Shown here piece after piece: positions 55,819 to 64,000 of a stretch of DNA of 64,000 nt (position 1 is the first letter of the stretch; every line of letters starts with the position of its first letter). Both the position numbers and the translations under genes were made by a program. Below the pieces are notes generated by a model that did not search any database, was not told the origin of the DNA, and was given only the letters and a program-made list of their open reading frames with translations. Source of the DNA: Colwellia sp. 75C3 (GTDB lineage: Bacteria; Pseudomonadota; Gammaproteobacteria; Enterobacterales; Alteromonadaceae); contig NZ_PJAU01000049.1 in NCBI RefSeq assembly GCF_002836255.1, positions 1-64,000 of the forward strand, read 5' to 3'.

Positions 55819-57475
55819 GAGTTGACCCTCTTTTTTCAGACAATACCGTATTTTCCTCTCCCTCATTTGTCAGGGTCATTGTGACATCGCTAATTTCAGA
55901 TAATTCATCAAAGTAGGAAACCGCTAACATGGTCATCTCACCTTTAAGTGATCGAAGTAAGGTTAACAACCTTGCCTGGGAGTCAGAGTCAAGTGCAATC
56001 ATGGGTTCATCCAACAACAGAATAGACGGACTTTGCACCATGGCGCGTATTATCGCCATTAACTTTATAGCGCCTTTCCCAATCATCTTATTGTTGTCTT
56101 CTGTTACCTGTGTTGAATAGCCTGCAGGTAATTGTGCGATGGTATTTGTTAACCCTAAAACGTTAGCGTATTGCATTGCTAAGCTTTCGTATTGCGGTTG
56201 AAACATGGTCATATTTTCTAATAAGCTTCCTGCAAATAACGTTGGCCAAGGAGGAACATACAAAACCGATTGACGAAATTCATTGACTGCATGTTCGACT
56301 ATCTCCACGCCATCAATAGAAATACTGCCAGCATTTACATGTTTAAATAAGCCTAACGTTTGCAGTACTGCGCTTGCGTGCGTCAGGGGGTTTGACTGAA
56401 TGGTACAAAGTTGACCGGCTTGGATAGTTAATGATAATTGGGTTAGTTTTGCGCCCATGTGTTCAAAATTAACCGCCTTAAACTGTATTGGACCTAATGG
56501 TAGTTTTTCGTTATAAATTTTGGCACTGGTAAATGCTTCTTTGGGAAGTGACAATAATCCATCCACATTTGCCATGGCCACTTTGGCTATCGCGATTCGA
56601 GAACGAAGACTGACAATAGCACTTAGGGGAGCAACAGCCCTACCCGCTAAAATTGAACAGGCTGCTAAACCACCCGTTGTTAAATCACCATTTAATACAG
56701 ATAAACAACCTAGTAACACTAAGATCAACGTTGTTGCTTGGGAAGCACCTTGAATTAATTCTTGTAGTTTGGCTGACAACCAATCTATTTTCTCTTGCTC
56801 TGCTAATCGTTTAAAATTTAATTCGCGGTATTCTCGCGATAAACGTTGTTCTAGTGCTAACGCTTTTACTGTCGTAAGGCCTGATAATACATGAAGTAAG
56901 ATTGATGAACGCTGGCTGTCTGTTACCGATAATTCATCCGTTACTTTCGATAGGTTTTTACTTATCAGTAACACCAACGAAATAACAACAAACCAAACCA
57001 CGATGGGGATAAACACTAAAGGTCCACCAATATAAGCTACTAAACCTAGAAAAATTAACACAAAAGGGAAATCCATTATTGCAACAGCAGCTTGCCCTGA
57101 ATATAAGTCCCTCATTGTTGCGATACCTGACAAGCTATTAAATAGACTTCCGCTACCCATTTTATCAAGGGGCTGATGATCGGCTTCCATAATTCTGTTC
57201 ACGACATTTATCGTGGTTTGTAATTCGAAGTTAGCAGCAGAAGAAGCAAGCATCCAACTTCTTGCATACCTTAAAAACAATTCGAGTAATATTGCTATAG
57301 CAACGCCAATAACAAGTACAGTTGCGGTACCATAACTTTGGTTTGGCAATATTCGATCGTAGATTTGTAGCATGGTAAAAGGGAGCGCTAGCGACAATAA
57401 ATTGATAAAGACTGATGAGAACGAGAGTTGAGTTAAGGCTGTTGTATTATTCAACAAGTTAAAAGTTGATTTCAT
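55811..57475 (-). CDS. type I secretion ABC transporter, degenerate half
   Basis: 554 residues: six membrane helices (about 10-300) and an ATPase domain, without the N-terminal C39-like domain. Walker A is lost (QLCTIQSNPLTHASAV, with no GKS/T), the signature is eroded (IGKGAIKLMAIIRAM) and the H-loop His is absent (LAVSYFDEL). Walker B is kept (SILLLDEPMIALD). It probably pairs with the next gene product as a heterodimer with one degenerate site, as reported for RtxB/RtxE systems. First gene of the operon. Confidence 0.85.
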   Translation of the reverse strand: MKSTFNLLNNTTALTQLSFSSVFINLLSLALPFTMLQIYDRILPNQSYGTATVLVIGVAIAILLELFLRYARSWMLASSAANFELQTTINVVNRIMEADHQPLDKMGSGSLFNSLSGIATMRDLYSGQAAVAIMDFPFVLIFLGLVAYIGGPLVFIPIVVWFVVISLVLLISKNLSKVTDELSVTDSQRSSILLHVLSGLTTVKALALEQRLSREYRELNFKRLAEQEKIDWLSAKLQELIQGASQATTLILVLLGCLSVLNGDLTTGGLAACSILAGRAVAPLSAIVSLRSRIAIAKVAMANVDGLLSLPKEAFTSAKIYNEKLPLGPIQFKAVNFEHMGAKLTQLSLTIQAGQLCTIQSNPLTHASAVLQTLGLFKHVNAGSISIDGVEIVEHAVNEFRQSVLYVPPWPTLFAGSLLENMTMFQPQYESLAMQYANVLGLTNTIAQLPAGYSTQVTEDNNKMIGKGAIKLMAIIRAMVQSPSILLLDEPMIALDSDSQARLLTLLRSLKGEMTMLAVSYFDELSEISDVTMTLTNEGEENTVLSEKRGSTHE

Positions 57476-57729
57476 GCCATTTGGTTCCTTAGACGTACTT
57501 ATTATTTTTATTGGTCACCACTTTATAGTAGTCGATAAAAAACAAAGTGTTAGGAATAAAATATAAGTAATGATTATATAAATTTAAAACTTCTAGTACA
57601 TTTTTATAAAAAATCAATCTATTTTTATATCAAGATACTAAAAAACAGAATATGTACTACGATTAATTATCATAGTATTAATTTAATACACAAAAGTTAA
57701 TTTATATATCATTCGAGAAGGGAATCATC
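57476..57729. promoter_or_regulatory. divergent control region of the adhesin operon and regulator
   Basis: Very AT-rich 254-base region between divergent starts. AGTACAT (57595-57601) and ATGTACT (57652-57658) form an inverted repeat 50 bases apart, a candidate operator or looping site. Several TATAAT-like words prevent a confident promoter call. Confidence 0.4.
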
Positions 57730-59130
57730 GTGGACATACTTAAAATTTCATTGGTTAATCTACCTGAACAATTGACCTACCCATTAACCAAGATAATTAA
57801 AAAAGAAAAATTAGGATCATGTAAAGCTATTACCTGTAGTAGTTCCCTTAGTTATTTTAATGGTGACATTGAATGTACCAATTTTATTGTTTTTTATGAT
57901 AGCGATATGTCAGAAGAGCATATAATCGAGCTAAAAGCGCCAAGCGATATTCCGGTAATATTAATCACAGACCAATCTAACTTCGAGATGGAAAGAACCG
58001 CAAAATTAAATAACATCGACTTGGTAATTAATGCATCTGATCCTGAATTAATATCTTTAATTTACGGCTTTATCAAGCAATACAACATTTATCAGTATCA
58101 GCACGTACTTGTTGTCGATGACTCTAGAGTTGATACCTCCATTATCACCAATAATTTGTCGAGAGATTTTTTAAAAAACGATAACGAGCATAACCCCGAA
58201 CATGTTATTGGTCTTCTAAAAAATTCAGAATCGATTAATATTATTATTCTAGATTATGAAATGCCACATCAAAATGGCTGTGAATTAATGGAGGAAATTA
58301 AAAATACATTTCCCACAAGAGAGTTCATTTTTATCGGAATAACAGGAAGTAGAAATGGCGCAATTAAGTTTCTCCACGATGGCGCCGATGATGTTTTAAT
58401 AAAACCACTAGACCATGATATTTTTTCACTCAAGTTAAAAAAACTAATATTTAACTCTCATAAAATACATCAAGAAAAAAAATCATTAGATGACTATAAA
58501 ACAATCATTCATAGTATTATTCACAATGTATACAATCCTATCTATGTATTATCAACTATCAACGATATTTTATTAGAAAACACGGTAGAAACAGACGAGT
58601 CTTCTCATTCGAAATTACTGTGTAAAACAGCTAAAACCAAATTGACCAGTACTTTGAGTTATGCCTTAGGTTATTTAGAATTATCAAATAATTTACATGA
58701 TTCATCATTAAAAAATCATTCTTTACATTCAATGATATCAGGCCAGCTTTTAATAGGTGCAAGTAAAGCTAAAGTTAGTAACATAGTAATTAAAGAGTCG
58801 TTGAACCCTAATACAAAGAGCATGCATGCTCCTAGCCAAATAGAGCAAGTGATAACGTATCTCACAAAAAATGCAATTAATAAGACCTCTGAAGGGTGTG
58901 ACGTAAATATTCGTCTATATCATGATAAGTTTAATATCGTATTTGAAGTAGAAGATAGCCATATTTCAAATAGAGAACATTACGAACAAGACACATCAAT
59001 TGATTATGTTTTATGCACCAAGATAATCGATTCTCTTGGTGGTTCAATGGGGCGAAAACAGGGAGAAATGGGCAACATTGGTTATTTTAAGCTTCCATCA
59101 ACTACGTTAGTTTCAGGAGAGCTCCATTAA
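57730..59130 (+). CDS. double-receiver/histidine-kinase-like regulator
   Basis: 466 residues from a GTG start (GAAGGGAA six bases upstream). Residues 1-120 form a receiver-like fold without the usual acidic pair. Residues 124-245 are a canonical receiver with Asp130/Asp131, phospho-site Asp175 (IIILDYEMP), GITG and IKPL. Residues 260-460 resemble a kinase: an H-box-like SIIHNVYNPIYVLST, an N-box with KNAINKTSEG, then a late SLGGSMGRK. G1 is eroded (EDSHIS), so phosphotransfer ability is doubtful. No DNA-binding domain or membrane helix. Divergent placement suggests it controls the adhesin secretion locus. Confidence 0.7.
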   Translation: MDILKISLVNLPEQLTYPLTKIIKKEKLGSCKAITCSSSLSYFNGDIECTNFIVFYDSDMSEEHIIELKAPSDIPVILITDQSNFEMERTAKLNNIDLVINASDPELISLIYGFIKQYNIYQYQHVLVVDDSRVDTSIITNNLSRDFLKNDNEHNPEHVIGLLKNSESINIIILDYEMPHQNGCELMEEIKNTFPTREFIFIGITGSRNGAIKFLHDGADDVLIKPLDHDIFSLKLKKLIFNSHKIHQEKKSLDDYKTIIHSIIHNVYNPIYVLSTINDILLENTVETDESSHSKLLCKTAKTKLTSTLSYALGYLELSNNLHDSSLKNHSLHSMISGQLLIGASKAKVSNIVIKESLNPNTKSMHAPSQIEQVITYLTKNAINKTSEGCDVNIRLYHDKFNIVFEVEDSHISNREHYEQDTSIDYVLCTKIIDSLGGSMGRKQGEMGNIGYFKLPSTTLVSGELH

Positions 59131-59280
59131 TGATTACAAGTGATAATCAATAAAGGATCTCCATATAACTCGATATTAATGGTTACTTCAGTGGTCTTTG
59201 GTTACTACCTGCATAGTAGCTATAACTTACATCAAAATTTTAGCTACTGATTTCATTTAATAGTGATTAAAAATCGAAAG

Positions 59281-59322
59281 AATAAAAAAAACCGTAATCT
59301 TTCGATTAACGGTTTTTTTATT
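59281..59322. terminator. bidirectional terminator
   Basis: AATAAAAAAAACCGTAATC (59281-59299) pairs with GATTAACGGTTTTTTTATT (59304-59322) with a one-base bulge and a TTTC loop. A and T runs on each side let it serve both the regulator gene ending at 59130 and the opposing DUF885 gene ending at 59508. Confidence 0.8.
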
Positions 59323-59392
59323 CTGTGACGGGGAGAATGAGACTAATATGGACACTGGTTATATTCAATAAAATTGCCATTGAAGTGACTGT
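59323..59392. repeat. terminator-linked dispersed repeat, copy 1
   Basis: The sequence from CTGTGACGGGGAGAATGAGAC through GGTTATATTCAATAAAATTGCC is closely matched by 62601-62670, also directly after a CCG/CGG hairpin terminator. By eye about four bases in five agree over 66 positions, best in the block CACTGGTT.TATTCAATAAAATT.CCA. Confidence 0.6.
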
Positions 59393-59507
59393 TTTAAAAT
59401 ACTAACCAGCTCAATAAACCTTCATAGTAAGGATATTTCCAATCAAAAAATCAAATGTATTATGAGCACTAATACTACTTGTAAAGTGATGAAAAAAATT
59501 AACTTTC

Positions 59508-61307
59508 CTATTTTTTGTTTAAGGTGATGAATCGATCTATTTCAGCTTCAACCATAGCCAATGGCAATGCACCATTACTCAATAAAGCATCATGAAATTC
59601 ACGTAAATCAAATTGTTCGCCTAATGTTTTTTCTGCCTTTTTTCTTAACTTCCAAATGTGTAATTCACCTAATTTATATGAAAGTGCCTGACCAGGCCAT
59701 GATATGTAACGATCAACTTCAGCCCTAACATTCGCTGGTGATAATGAGGTATTACTTGATAAGAAGTCTATCCCTTCTTGTCGACTCCATTTCATTGCAT
59801 GTATTCCTGTATCAATAACTAAGCGACAAGCTCGCCACATCTCATAGCTTAATCGGCCAAAATGATCATAAGGAGTATCATATAGTCCCATTTCAACACC
59901 TAACTTTTCAGAATATAATCCCCAACCTTCACCATAGGCAGAAAAATACAGACCTAAACGAAATTTAGGCACATTTTTCAATTCACTTGATATAGCCGAT
60001 TGGTGATGATGTCCAGGTACTGATTCATGTAATGTTAACGCGGTAAGTTCATACAATGGTCGTTGGTCTAACTGATAGGTATTTAGCCAATAAGCACCTC
60101 CACGTGTTCCACCTACAACGGCTGAATTATAGGAGGCGGTAGTATAATTAGGGGCTATTTCTTTTGGAACAGCTACAACCCCATAAGGTAGACGAGGTAA
60201 CGTTTTAAAAAATTCAGGCATAATATAATCAATTCGTTTAGCAATATACGATGCTTCTTTTAACAAGTCTTTTGGTGTTTTAGCGTAAAATTGAGGATCT
60301 GTTCGTAAGTATTCCGTAAATTCGTCAAATGAGCCCTCAAATTTTGTCTCTTTTATTATTTCAACCATTTCTGCGCGGATCCGTTTTACTTCACTCAGTC
60401 CCGTTTGATGTATTTCGTTAGCTGTGATATTTGGTAAAGTCGTATATTTTTTAATTTGATGAGCATAATAAGCTTTGCCATTATTCATTTGTTCAGCGCC
60501 AAGGGTTATCGTAGCTGCCTGCAAATATTCACCACCGAAAAATTCGGCAAATGTTCTAAAGGCTGGTACGGCCGATTGAGATATAGCTTGCTTGGCAGAC
60601 TCTCTAAGTTCTTCTTTCTCTTTGTCTGATAACCTAGAGCTCATTTTAAAAAACGGTTTGTAAAGACTGCTATCAGTTGGCTTGTCATATATCTGAGCTT
60701 GTACCGTAGGAAGAATACCTTCAACAACAATTTTTGGGAGTGTAAAATTGGTGCGAATACCTTCACGCATGTTGGTTATGTTTTCATTAAAATAACGCGG
60801 TATCTCGTTGAGCCTTGCGATGTAATCATTGTAATCTTTAGTTGTATTCATCGGTAAGCCATTACCCATATCCAATACCCCTAAAAAAAAGCTATAAAAA
60901 GTATTAAGTGGAATACGTGATAAATTTAGTTGGTACCCTTGAATAGAGTCTTCAATAACCCACTGAAATAATTTATTATTTACACGATTAGAGGCGGATA
61001 ATTGCTTAGGGTCGATTTTTACTAATTGACCCAGTATTTTTATCTCTTCTGCAAGTCGCCTATCATTATCAATTTTTGATACTCGATTGAGTAAATGATT
61101 ATAGGTGGTGATACCTTCTGATGTTGCTGACATAGGACTTTCTTTTAACGAATAATCCCAGTGCTGTGCAATCAGTTTTTCTAATTTTTTATCTGCGTTT
61201 AGTGATATTTTATCATCAGCCATCAGGTTCGGTGCAAAGATAAGCGTGGACAAAACAATACACAAACCTCGGATGTTTTTTAAACTTTTATTTTTCTTGT
61301 TTATCAT
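59508..61307 (-). CDS. exported DUF885-family protein (putative metallopeptidase)
   Basis: 599 residues with a signal peptide (IVLSTLIFAPNLMA) and an alpha-helical body. Near residue 429 is HESVPGHHHQ, the HExxxGHHxQ-type motif of DUF885, thought to bind zinc. Other family marks are GVVAVPKEIAPNYTTASY, GLYSEKLGVEMGLY and YISWPGQALSYKLGE. Members occur as periplasmic proteins or lipoproteins of uncertain substrate; a peptidase role is inferred from the motif. Monocistronic, with the bidirectional terminator downstream. Confidence 0.82.
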   Translation of the reverse strand: MINKKNKSLKNIRGLCIVLSTLIFAPNLMADDKISLNADKKLEKLIAQHWDYSLKESPMSATSEGITTYNHLLNRVSKIDNDRRLAEEIKILGQLVKIDPKQLSASNRVNNKLFQWVIEDSIQGYQLNLSRIPLNTFYSFFLGVLDMGNGLPMNTTKDYNDYIARLNEIPRYFNENITNMREGIRTNFTLPKIVVEGILPTVQAQIYDKPTDSSLYKPFFKMSSRLSDKEKEELRESAKQAISQSAVPAFRTFAEFFGGEYLQAATITLGAEQMNNGKAYYAHQIKKYTTLPNITANEIHQTGLSEVKRIRAEMVEIIKETKFEGSFDEFTEYLRTDPQFYAKTPKDLLKEASYIAKRIDYIMPEFFKTLPRLPYGVVAVPKEIAPNYTTASYNSAVVGGTRGGAYWLNTYQLDQRPLYELTALTLHESVPGHHHQSAISSELKNVPKFRLGLYFSAYGEGWGLYSEKLGVEMGLYDTPYDHFGRLSYEMWRACRLVIDTGIHAMKWSRQEGIDFLSSNTSLSPANVRAEVDRYISWPGQALSYKLGELHIWKLRKKAEKTLGEQFDLREFHDALLSNGALPLAMVEAEIDRFITLNKK

Positions 61308-61496
61308 TATTTATTCTCGTTACTCATTAGAGTAAATGAACCAGCAACATAAAGTGTTCACACAAAATATTTTCCCATAAGCGTATTACTCCATTCTTAC
61401 GGGGTATTTCTAAGCGAGTATTTTGTTTGAGACATACTTTGACTATGTAATTATGCCTCACGGATCAAGCTTAATAAGCCATTCCAGTTTGCAGAA

Positions 61497-62465
61497 CTAC
61501 CTTAAACAACACTTCTTATATTTTTTTCCACTGCCACACGGACAAGGATCATTACGGCCAGCCGTAGGTAATGAACTGACGGGTACACTATTCTCTAAAA
61601 TTGTATTTTCGTCATACAGGATATTAGCCAATAAACCGCCTTCCCCCATTAACGAATCAAAGCCTTCAAAGTCTTCCATGTCTTCATTTACAAGACTATC
61701 AAGTTCTTCATCTTCTGAGTCATCTTCAGCCCAAGTACTTAAAATGGCAACAACATTAAATTGGGTTTGAATCATACCCGATTCAATCAACTTAGGCGTA
61801 CCTGCCCTATTCCACGCTTTAACTTCATCTTGTTTAAAACGGTCTTCATCAAATAAATCTTTGTCACATAAACTAATAAACTGACTTTTAAAATCATCAA
61901 GTTGATATTCAATGCAAGAATCGGCTAATGCGCTAAGTAAAAAGCTATTGGTTAAACTCGGTAAAGCCGAAAATACAGTTAGCCATCGAGTTACATGTGC
62001 ACTTAATACGAATTCATCAATAATACCCGATTCGTACTGTGCAAATACCGCTTCAATAGCAGATGCTTTGCAATACATAGCTTGATGACCATCAACAATA
62101 TAATTACACAATGCTTGTGTATTACCATCGACCACATTATAAAATAAGGTCGGCGTTAATTCAGTAAGCGCATCGCCAAATACAGCTTCTAGAGGCGTTA
62201 AAAACGTATCGCTACGTGCAAATAACTGCAAACACTTTTCTAACGCTGGAGAATATTTTAATTCCGCTAATAATAACGTACCAAAAAATAAAATGGTCTG
62301 CTGCTCGTCGGTTAGCGATGTATCATCTTCGATAAATTGATCTATCAGCCGTTCTAATTCAGGATAAAATTCTACCCATTTTTCTTTAACCACTTCGAGA
62401 CCTGTAATAGGTAATTCGTTGTCTTGTGCATCACCTATTGCCAATAAAGCTTGTTGTAAATTCAT
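61497..62465 (-). CDS. SEC-C motif protein with DUF1186-like helical domain
   Basis: 322 residues. The N-terminal 240 residues are helical and acidic, resembling DUF1186. An acidic linker (DDSEDEELDSLVNEDMED) precedes the C-terminal zinc-binding SEC-C motif DPCPCGSGKKYKKCC, like the one that ends SecA. SEC-C proteins often act around ribosomes or the Sec pathway, but this protein's job is unknown. Cytosolic, no signal peptide. Confidence 0.75.
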   Translation of the reverse strand: MNLQQALLAIGDAQDNELPITGLEVVKEKWVEFYPELERLIDQFIEDDTSLTDEQQTILFFGTLLLAELKYSPALEKCLQLFARSDTFLTPLEAVFGDALTELTPTLFYNVVDGNTQALCNYIVDGHQAMYCKASAIEAVFAQYESGIIDEFVLSAHVTRWLTVFSALPSLTNSFLLSALADSCIEYQLDDFKSQFISLCDKDLFDEDRFKQDEVKAWNRAGTPKLIESGMIQTQFNVVAILSTWAEDDSEDEELDSLVNEDMEDFEGFDSLMGEGGLLANILYDENTILENSVPVSSLPTAGRNDPCPCGSGKKYKKCCLR

Positions 62466-62567
62466 GTGAATTCCGTGATAAATAATAAATTATGAGTACA
62501 TATGCCGCATATTATATATTAAAACGTCTTATTCCCGTTACCATTCAAAGCATCAAATTCAGTCGAT

Positions 62568-62600
62568 AAAAAACCGCGACTCGTTAAAATTTCGGTTTTT
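62568..62600. terminator. hairpin terminator with long loop
   Basis: AAAAACCG pairs with CGGTTTTT across a 16-base loop. It forms the first part of the second copy of the terminator-linked repeat, between two divergently read genes, so its transcript is unclear. Confidence 0.5.
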
Positions 62601-62670
62601 AGAATGTGGCGGGCAGAATGGGACGAGTATAGGCACTGGTTGTATTCAATAAAATTACCACTCGAGTAAA
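62601..62670. repeat. terminator-linked dispersed repeat, copy 2
   Basis: Second copy of the element at 59323-59392, running from GAATGTGGCGGGCAGAATGG to AATAAAATTACCACTC. Same orientation and same position relative to a CCG/CGG hairpin. Confidence 0.6.
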
Positions 62671-63004
62671 CTCATTATCACTATAGATAAGAAATCAAAC
62701 AGAAAAATAGCCTGTTTGATTTGTATGAAGAACTTTCTAATTATTTAGAGTAGTCTGTAAAAAACATTGTGTAACTGCCTATCACTACTACGTTGTATTA
62801 CTTTTTGTAGAACAATCTTTTTCAGGCTCAATTGCCTCAGTGATAGACCCCGTTATACGCAGCATTTCATTCTCTTTTTAAAGCCTACTCTCTAGATTAG
62901 CCTGCGCAAACTAATAAAGGTATAAAGTTGGCTTTAAATTTTAGAATCATCCACTCTTTTGCTATTATAGCTGCTATCCGTTCCCTATAAGGCAGCAGCA
63001 CTGC

Positions 63005-64000
63005 GTGGCAGTTTTTCAACTTAGAGATTATCAACAAGAAGCCGTTTCTGCGGTGCTCAAACACTTTCGAAAAAGCAACGAATCTGCGGTGATTGTTTTA
63101 CCTACTGGCTCAGGTAAAAGTCTGGTCATTGCCGAGCTTGCTCGCTTAGCACGACGAAAGATACTCGTACTAACTCACGTTAAAGAGTTGGTCGAGCAAA
63201 ATCATGAAAAATATGAAAGCTATGGTGTTACTGCCGGTATTTATTCTGCGGGATTAAAACTTAAAGAAACTCAATACCAAGTCACGTTCGCCAGCATACA
63301 ATCCGCAGCCCGCAATCTGGATGACTTTAGTGAGCCCTACTCCTTAATTATTATTGACGAATGTCATAGAGTTAATTTGGCCAGCGATGAGTCGGCTAAA
63401 GACAAAGCTAAAAGCGAAGCCAATAGTAATCAGTATCAAAAAATCATTGAGAAGTTGAGGCAAGTTAATTCCGAAGTAAAATTACTAGGTTTAACCGCTA
63501 CCCCTTATCGTTTAGGCATGGGTTGGATTTATAAAAAGCATTATCGTGGCTTTATGCGAAGTGAAGAAAAGCGGCCTTTTGAGCACTGTATTTATGAACT
63601 ACCGCTAAGTTACTTAATTAAACGCCAGTATTTAACCGAACCCAATTTAGTCGATGCCACCATAGAGCACTATGATTTTAGTAGCCTGCGAGCAAACGCC
63701 TCTGGTGAATATAGTCCTACGGATATGAATCATCTATTAAACAAAAATCCCCGGGTGACTCAAAGCATTATTGAGCAGGTCATTGAGTTAGGTCATAAAC
63801 GTCAAGGTATTATGGTATTTGCCGCTACAGTTGAACATGCAAAGGAAGTCTTTAGTTATTTACCCGCCAAATTGAGTGCGTTAATTACCGGGGCTACCGA
63901 CAACACTGAGCGCGATATGTTAATTAAGGCATTCAAGCGTAAAGAAATTAAATACCTGGTTAATGTTTCAGTATTAACCACTGGCTTTGATGCGCCCCAT
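63005..64000 (+). CDS. radD: RadD-type superfamily 2 helicase (5' part)
   Basis: The first 332 residues are present; the gene runs off the window. It starts at GTG with FQLRDYQQEAVSAVLKHF, then Walker A LPTGSGKSLVIAELARLAR, motif II IIIDECHR, motif III GLTATPYRLGMGWIYKKHY and the second-lobe segments GIMVFAATVEHAKEVF and YLVNVSVLTTGFDAPH. The order and wording match E. coli RadD (YejH), an ATPase that supports RecA-mediated recombination and DNA repair. An insertion of about 20 residues (NLASDESAKDKAKSEANSN) follows the DECH box compared with E. coli. Confidence 0.92.
   Translation, partial: MAVFQLRDYQQEAVSAVLKHFRKSNESAVIVLPTGSGKSLVIAELARLARRKILVLTHVKELVEQNHEKYESYGVTAGIYSAGLKLKETQYQVTFASIQSAARNLDDFSEPYSLIIIDECHRVNLASDESAKDKAKSEANSNQYQKIIEKLRQVNSEVKLLGLTATPYRLGMGWIYKKHYRGFMRSEEKRPFEHCIYELPLSYLIKRQYLTEPNLVDATIEHYDFSSLRANASGEYSPTDMNHLLNKNPRVTQSIIEQVIELGHKRQGIMVFAATVEHAKEVFSYLPAKLSALITGATDNTERDMLIKAFKRKEIKYLVNVSVLTTGFDAPH

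Larger units (their letters stand above)
62466..63004. other. intergenic region upstream of radD
   Basis: Besides the terminator and dispersed repeat listed separately, AAATCAAACAG (62692-62702) pairs with CTGTTTGATTT (62712-62722), a perfect 11-bp hairpin with a 9-base loop. The remainder up to the radD GTG shows no gene. The radD ribosome site is weak (AAGG twelve bases upstream). Confidence 0.45.

Noticed and set aside
62601..62640. tRNA 3'-end relic (TGGCGGGCAGAATGGGA resembles a reversed acceptor end)
   Set aside because: No T-arm sequence (GGTTCGAATC-like) follows, so it cannot be supported as a tRNA fragment.

Overview
The window reads as chromosomal DNA of a low-GC marine gammaproteobacterium, most likely an Alteromonadales member such as Colwellia or a close relative. 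That assignment is inference from protein character and from typical gammaproteobacterial gene neighbourhoods: divergent mrp/metG, rcsF-trmO, pbpC beside a bacterial alpha-2-macroglobulin, and radD. No database search was possible.

Layout. 1-540 holds a minus-strand tRNA operon (Ala-GGC, Glu-UUC, Glu-UUC) behind a near-consensus promoter. 0.8-10.2 kb is housekeeping: yvcK/ybhK-like, dcd, mrp, metG, a dicarboxylate-type symporter fused to a solute-binding domain, rcsF, trmO and a CBM9-like protein. 10.4-25.1 kb is the most unusual block. A three-gene minus-strand operon (a secreted subtilase flanked by two paralogous TolB/FlgO-like envelope proteins) diverges from an eleven-gene plus-strand operon. 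That operon encodes a FadL-like outer-membrane barrel, seven exported proteins (one a lipoprotein), two FtsX/MacB-type permeases and their ATPase. I read this as a candidate undescribed cell-envelope export or processing system.

25.2-35 kb is accessory and decaying. It contains a degenerate GGDEF protein, a stop-riddled Y1 (REP-associated) transposase relic, a methyltransferase/membrane-protein pair, a thioredoxin plus a cytochrome c/copper monooxygenase-like pair, a second secreted subtilase, a relic of a histidine-kinase ATPase domain, and an IS91-family element whose integrase-like gene carries an internal frameshifting deletion. 35-42.4 kb is pbpC plus the alpha-2-macroglobulin lipoprotein. 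43.7-59.1 kb is a type I secretion locus. It has two ABC half-transporters (one lacking a Walker A motif), an HlyD-type adaptor, and a 2,916-residue VCBS/cadherin-repeat adhesin with about 27 copies of a 16-residue Pro-rich repeat. A receiver/kinase-like regulator is divergently transcribed from it. The window closes with a DUF885 peptidase-like protein, a SEC-C protein and the 5' part of radD.

Working together: the 10-25 kb block and the 44-59 kb block are two separate machines for moving or maturing envelope proteins. pbpC plus alpha-2-macroglobulin is a known periplasmic wall-repair/protease-trap pair. Intergenic DNA carries several strong hairpin terminators, including two near-identical terminator stems and a terminator-linked repeat of roughly 110 bp present twice.
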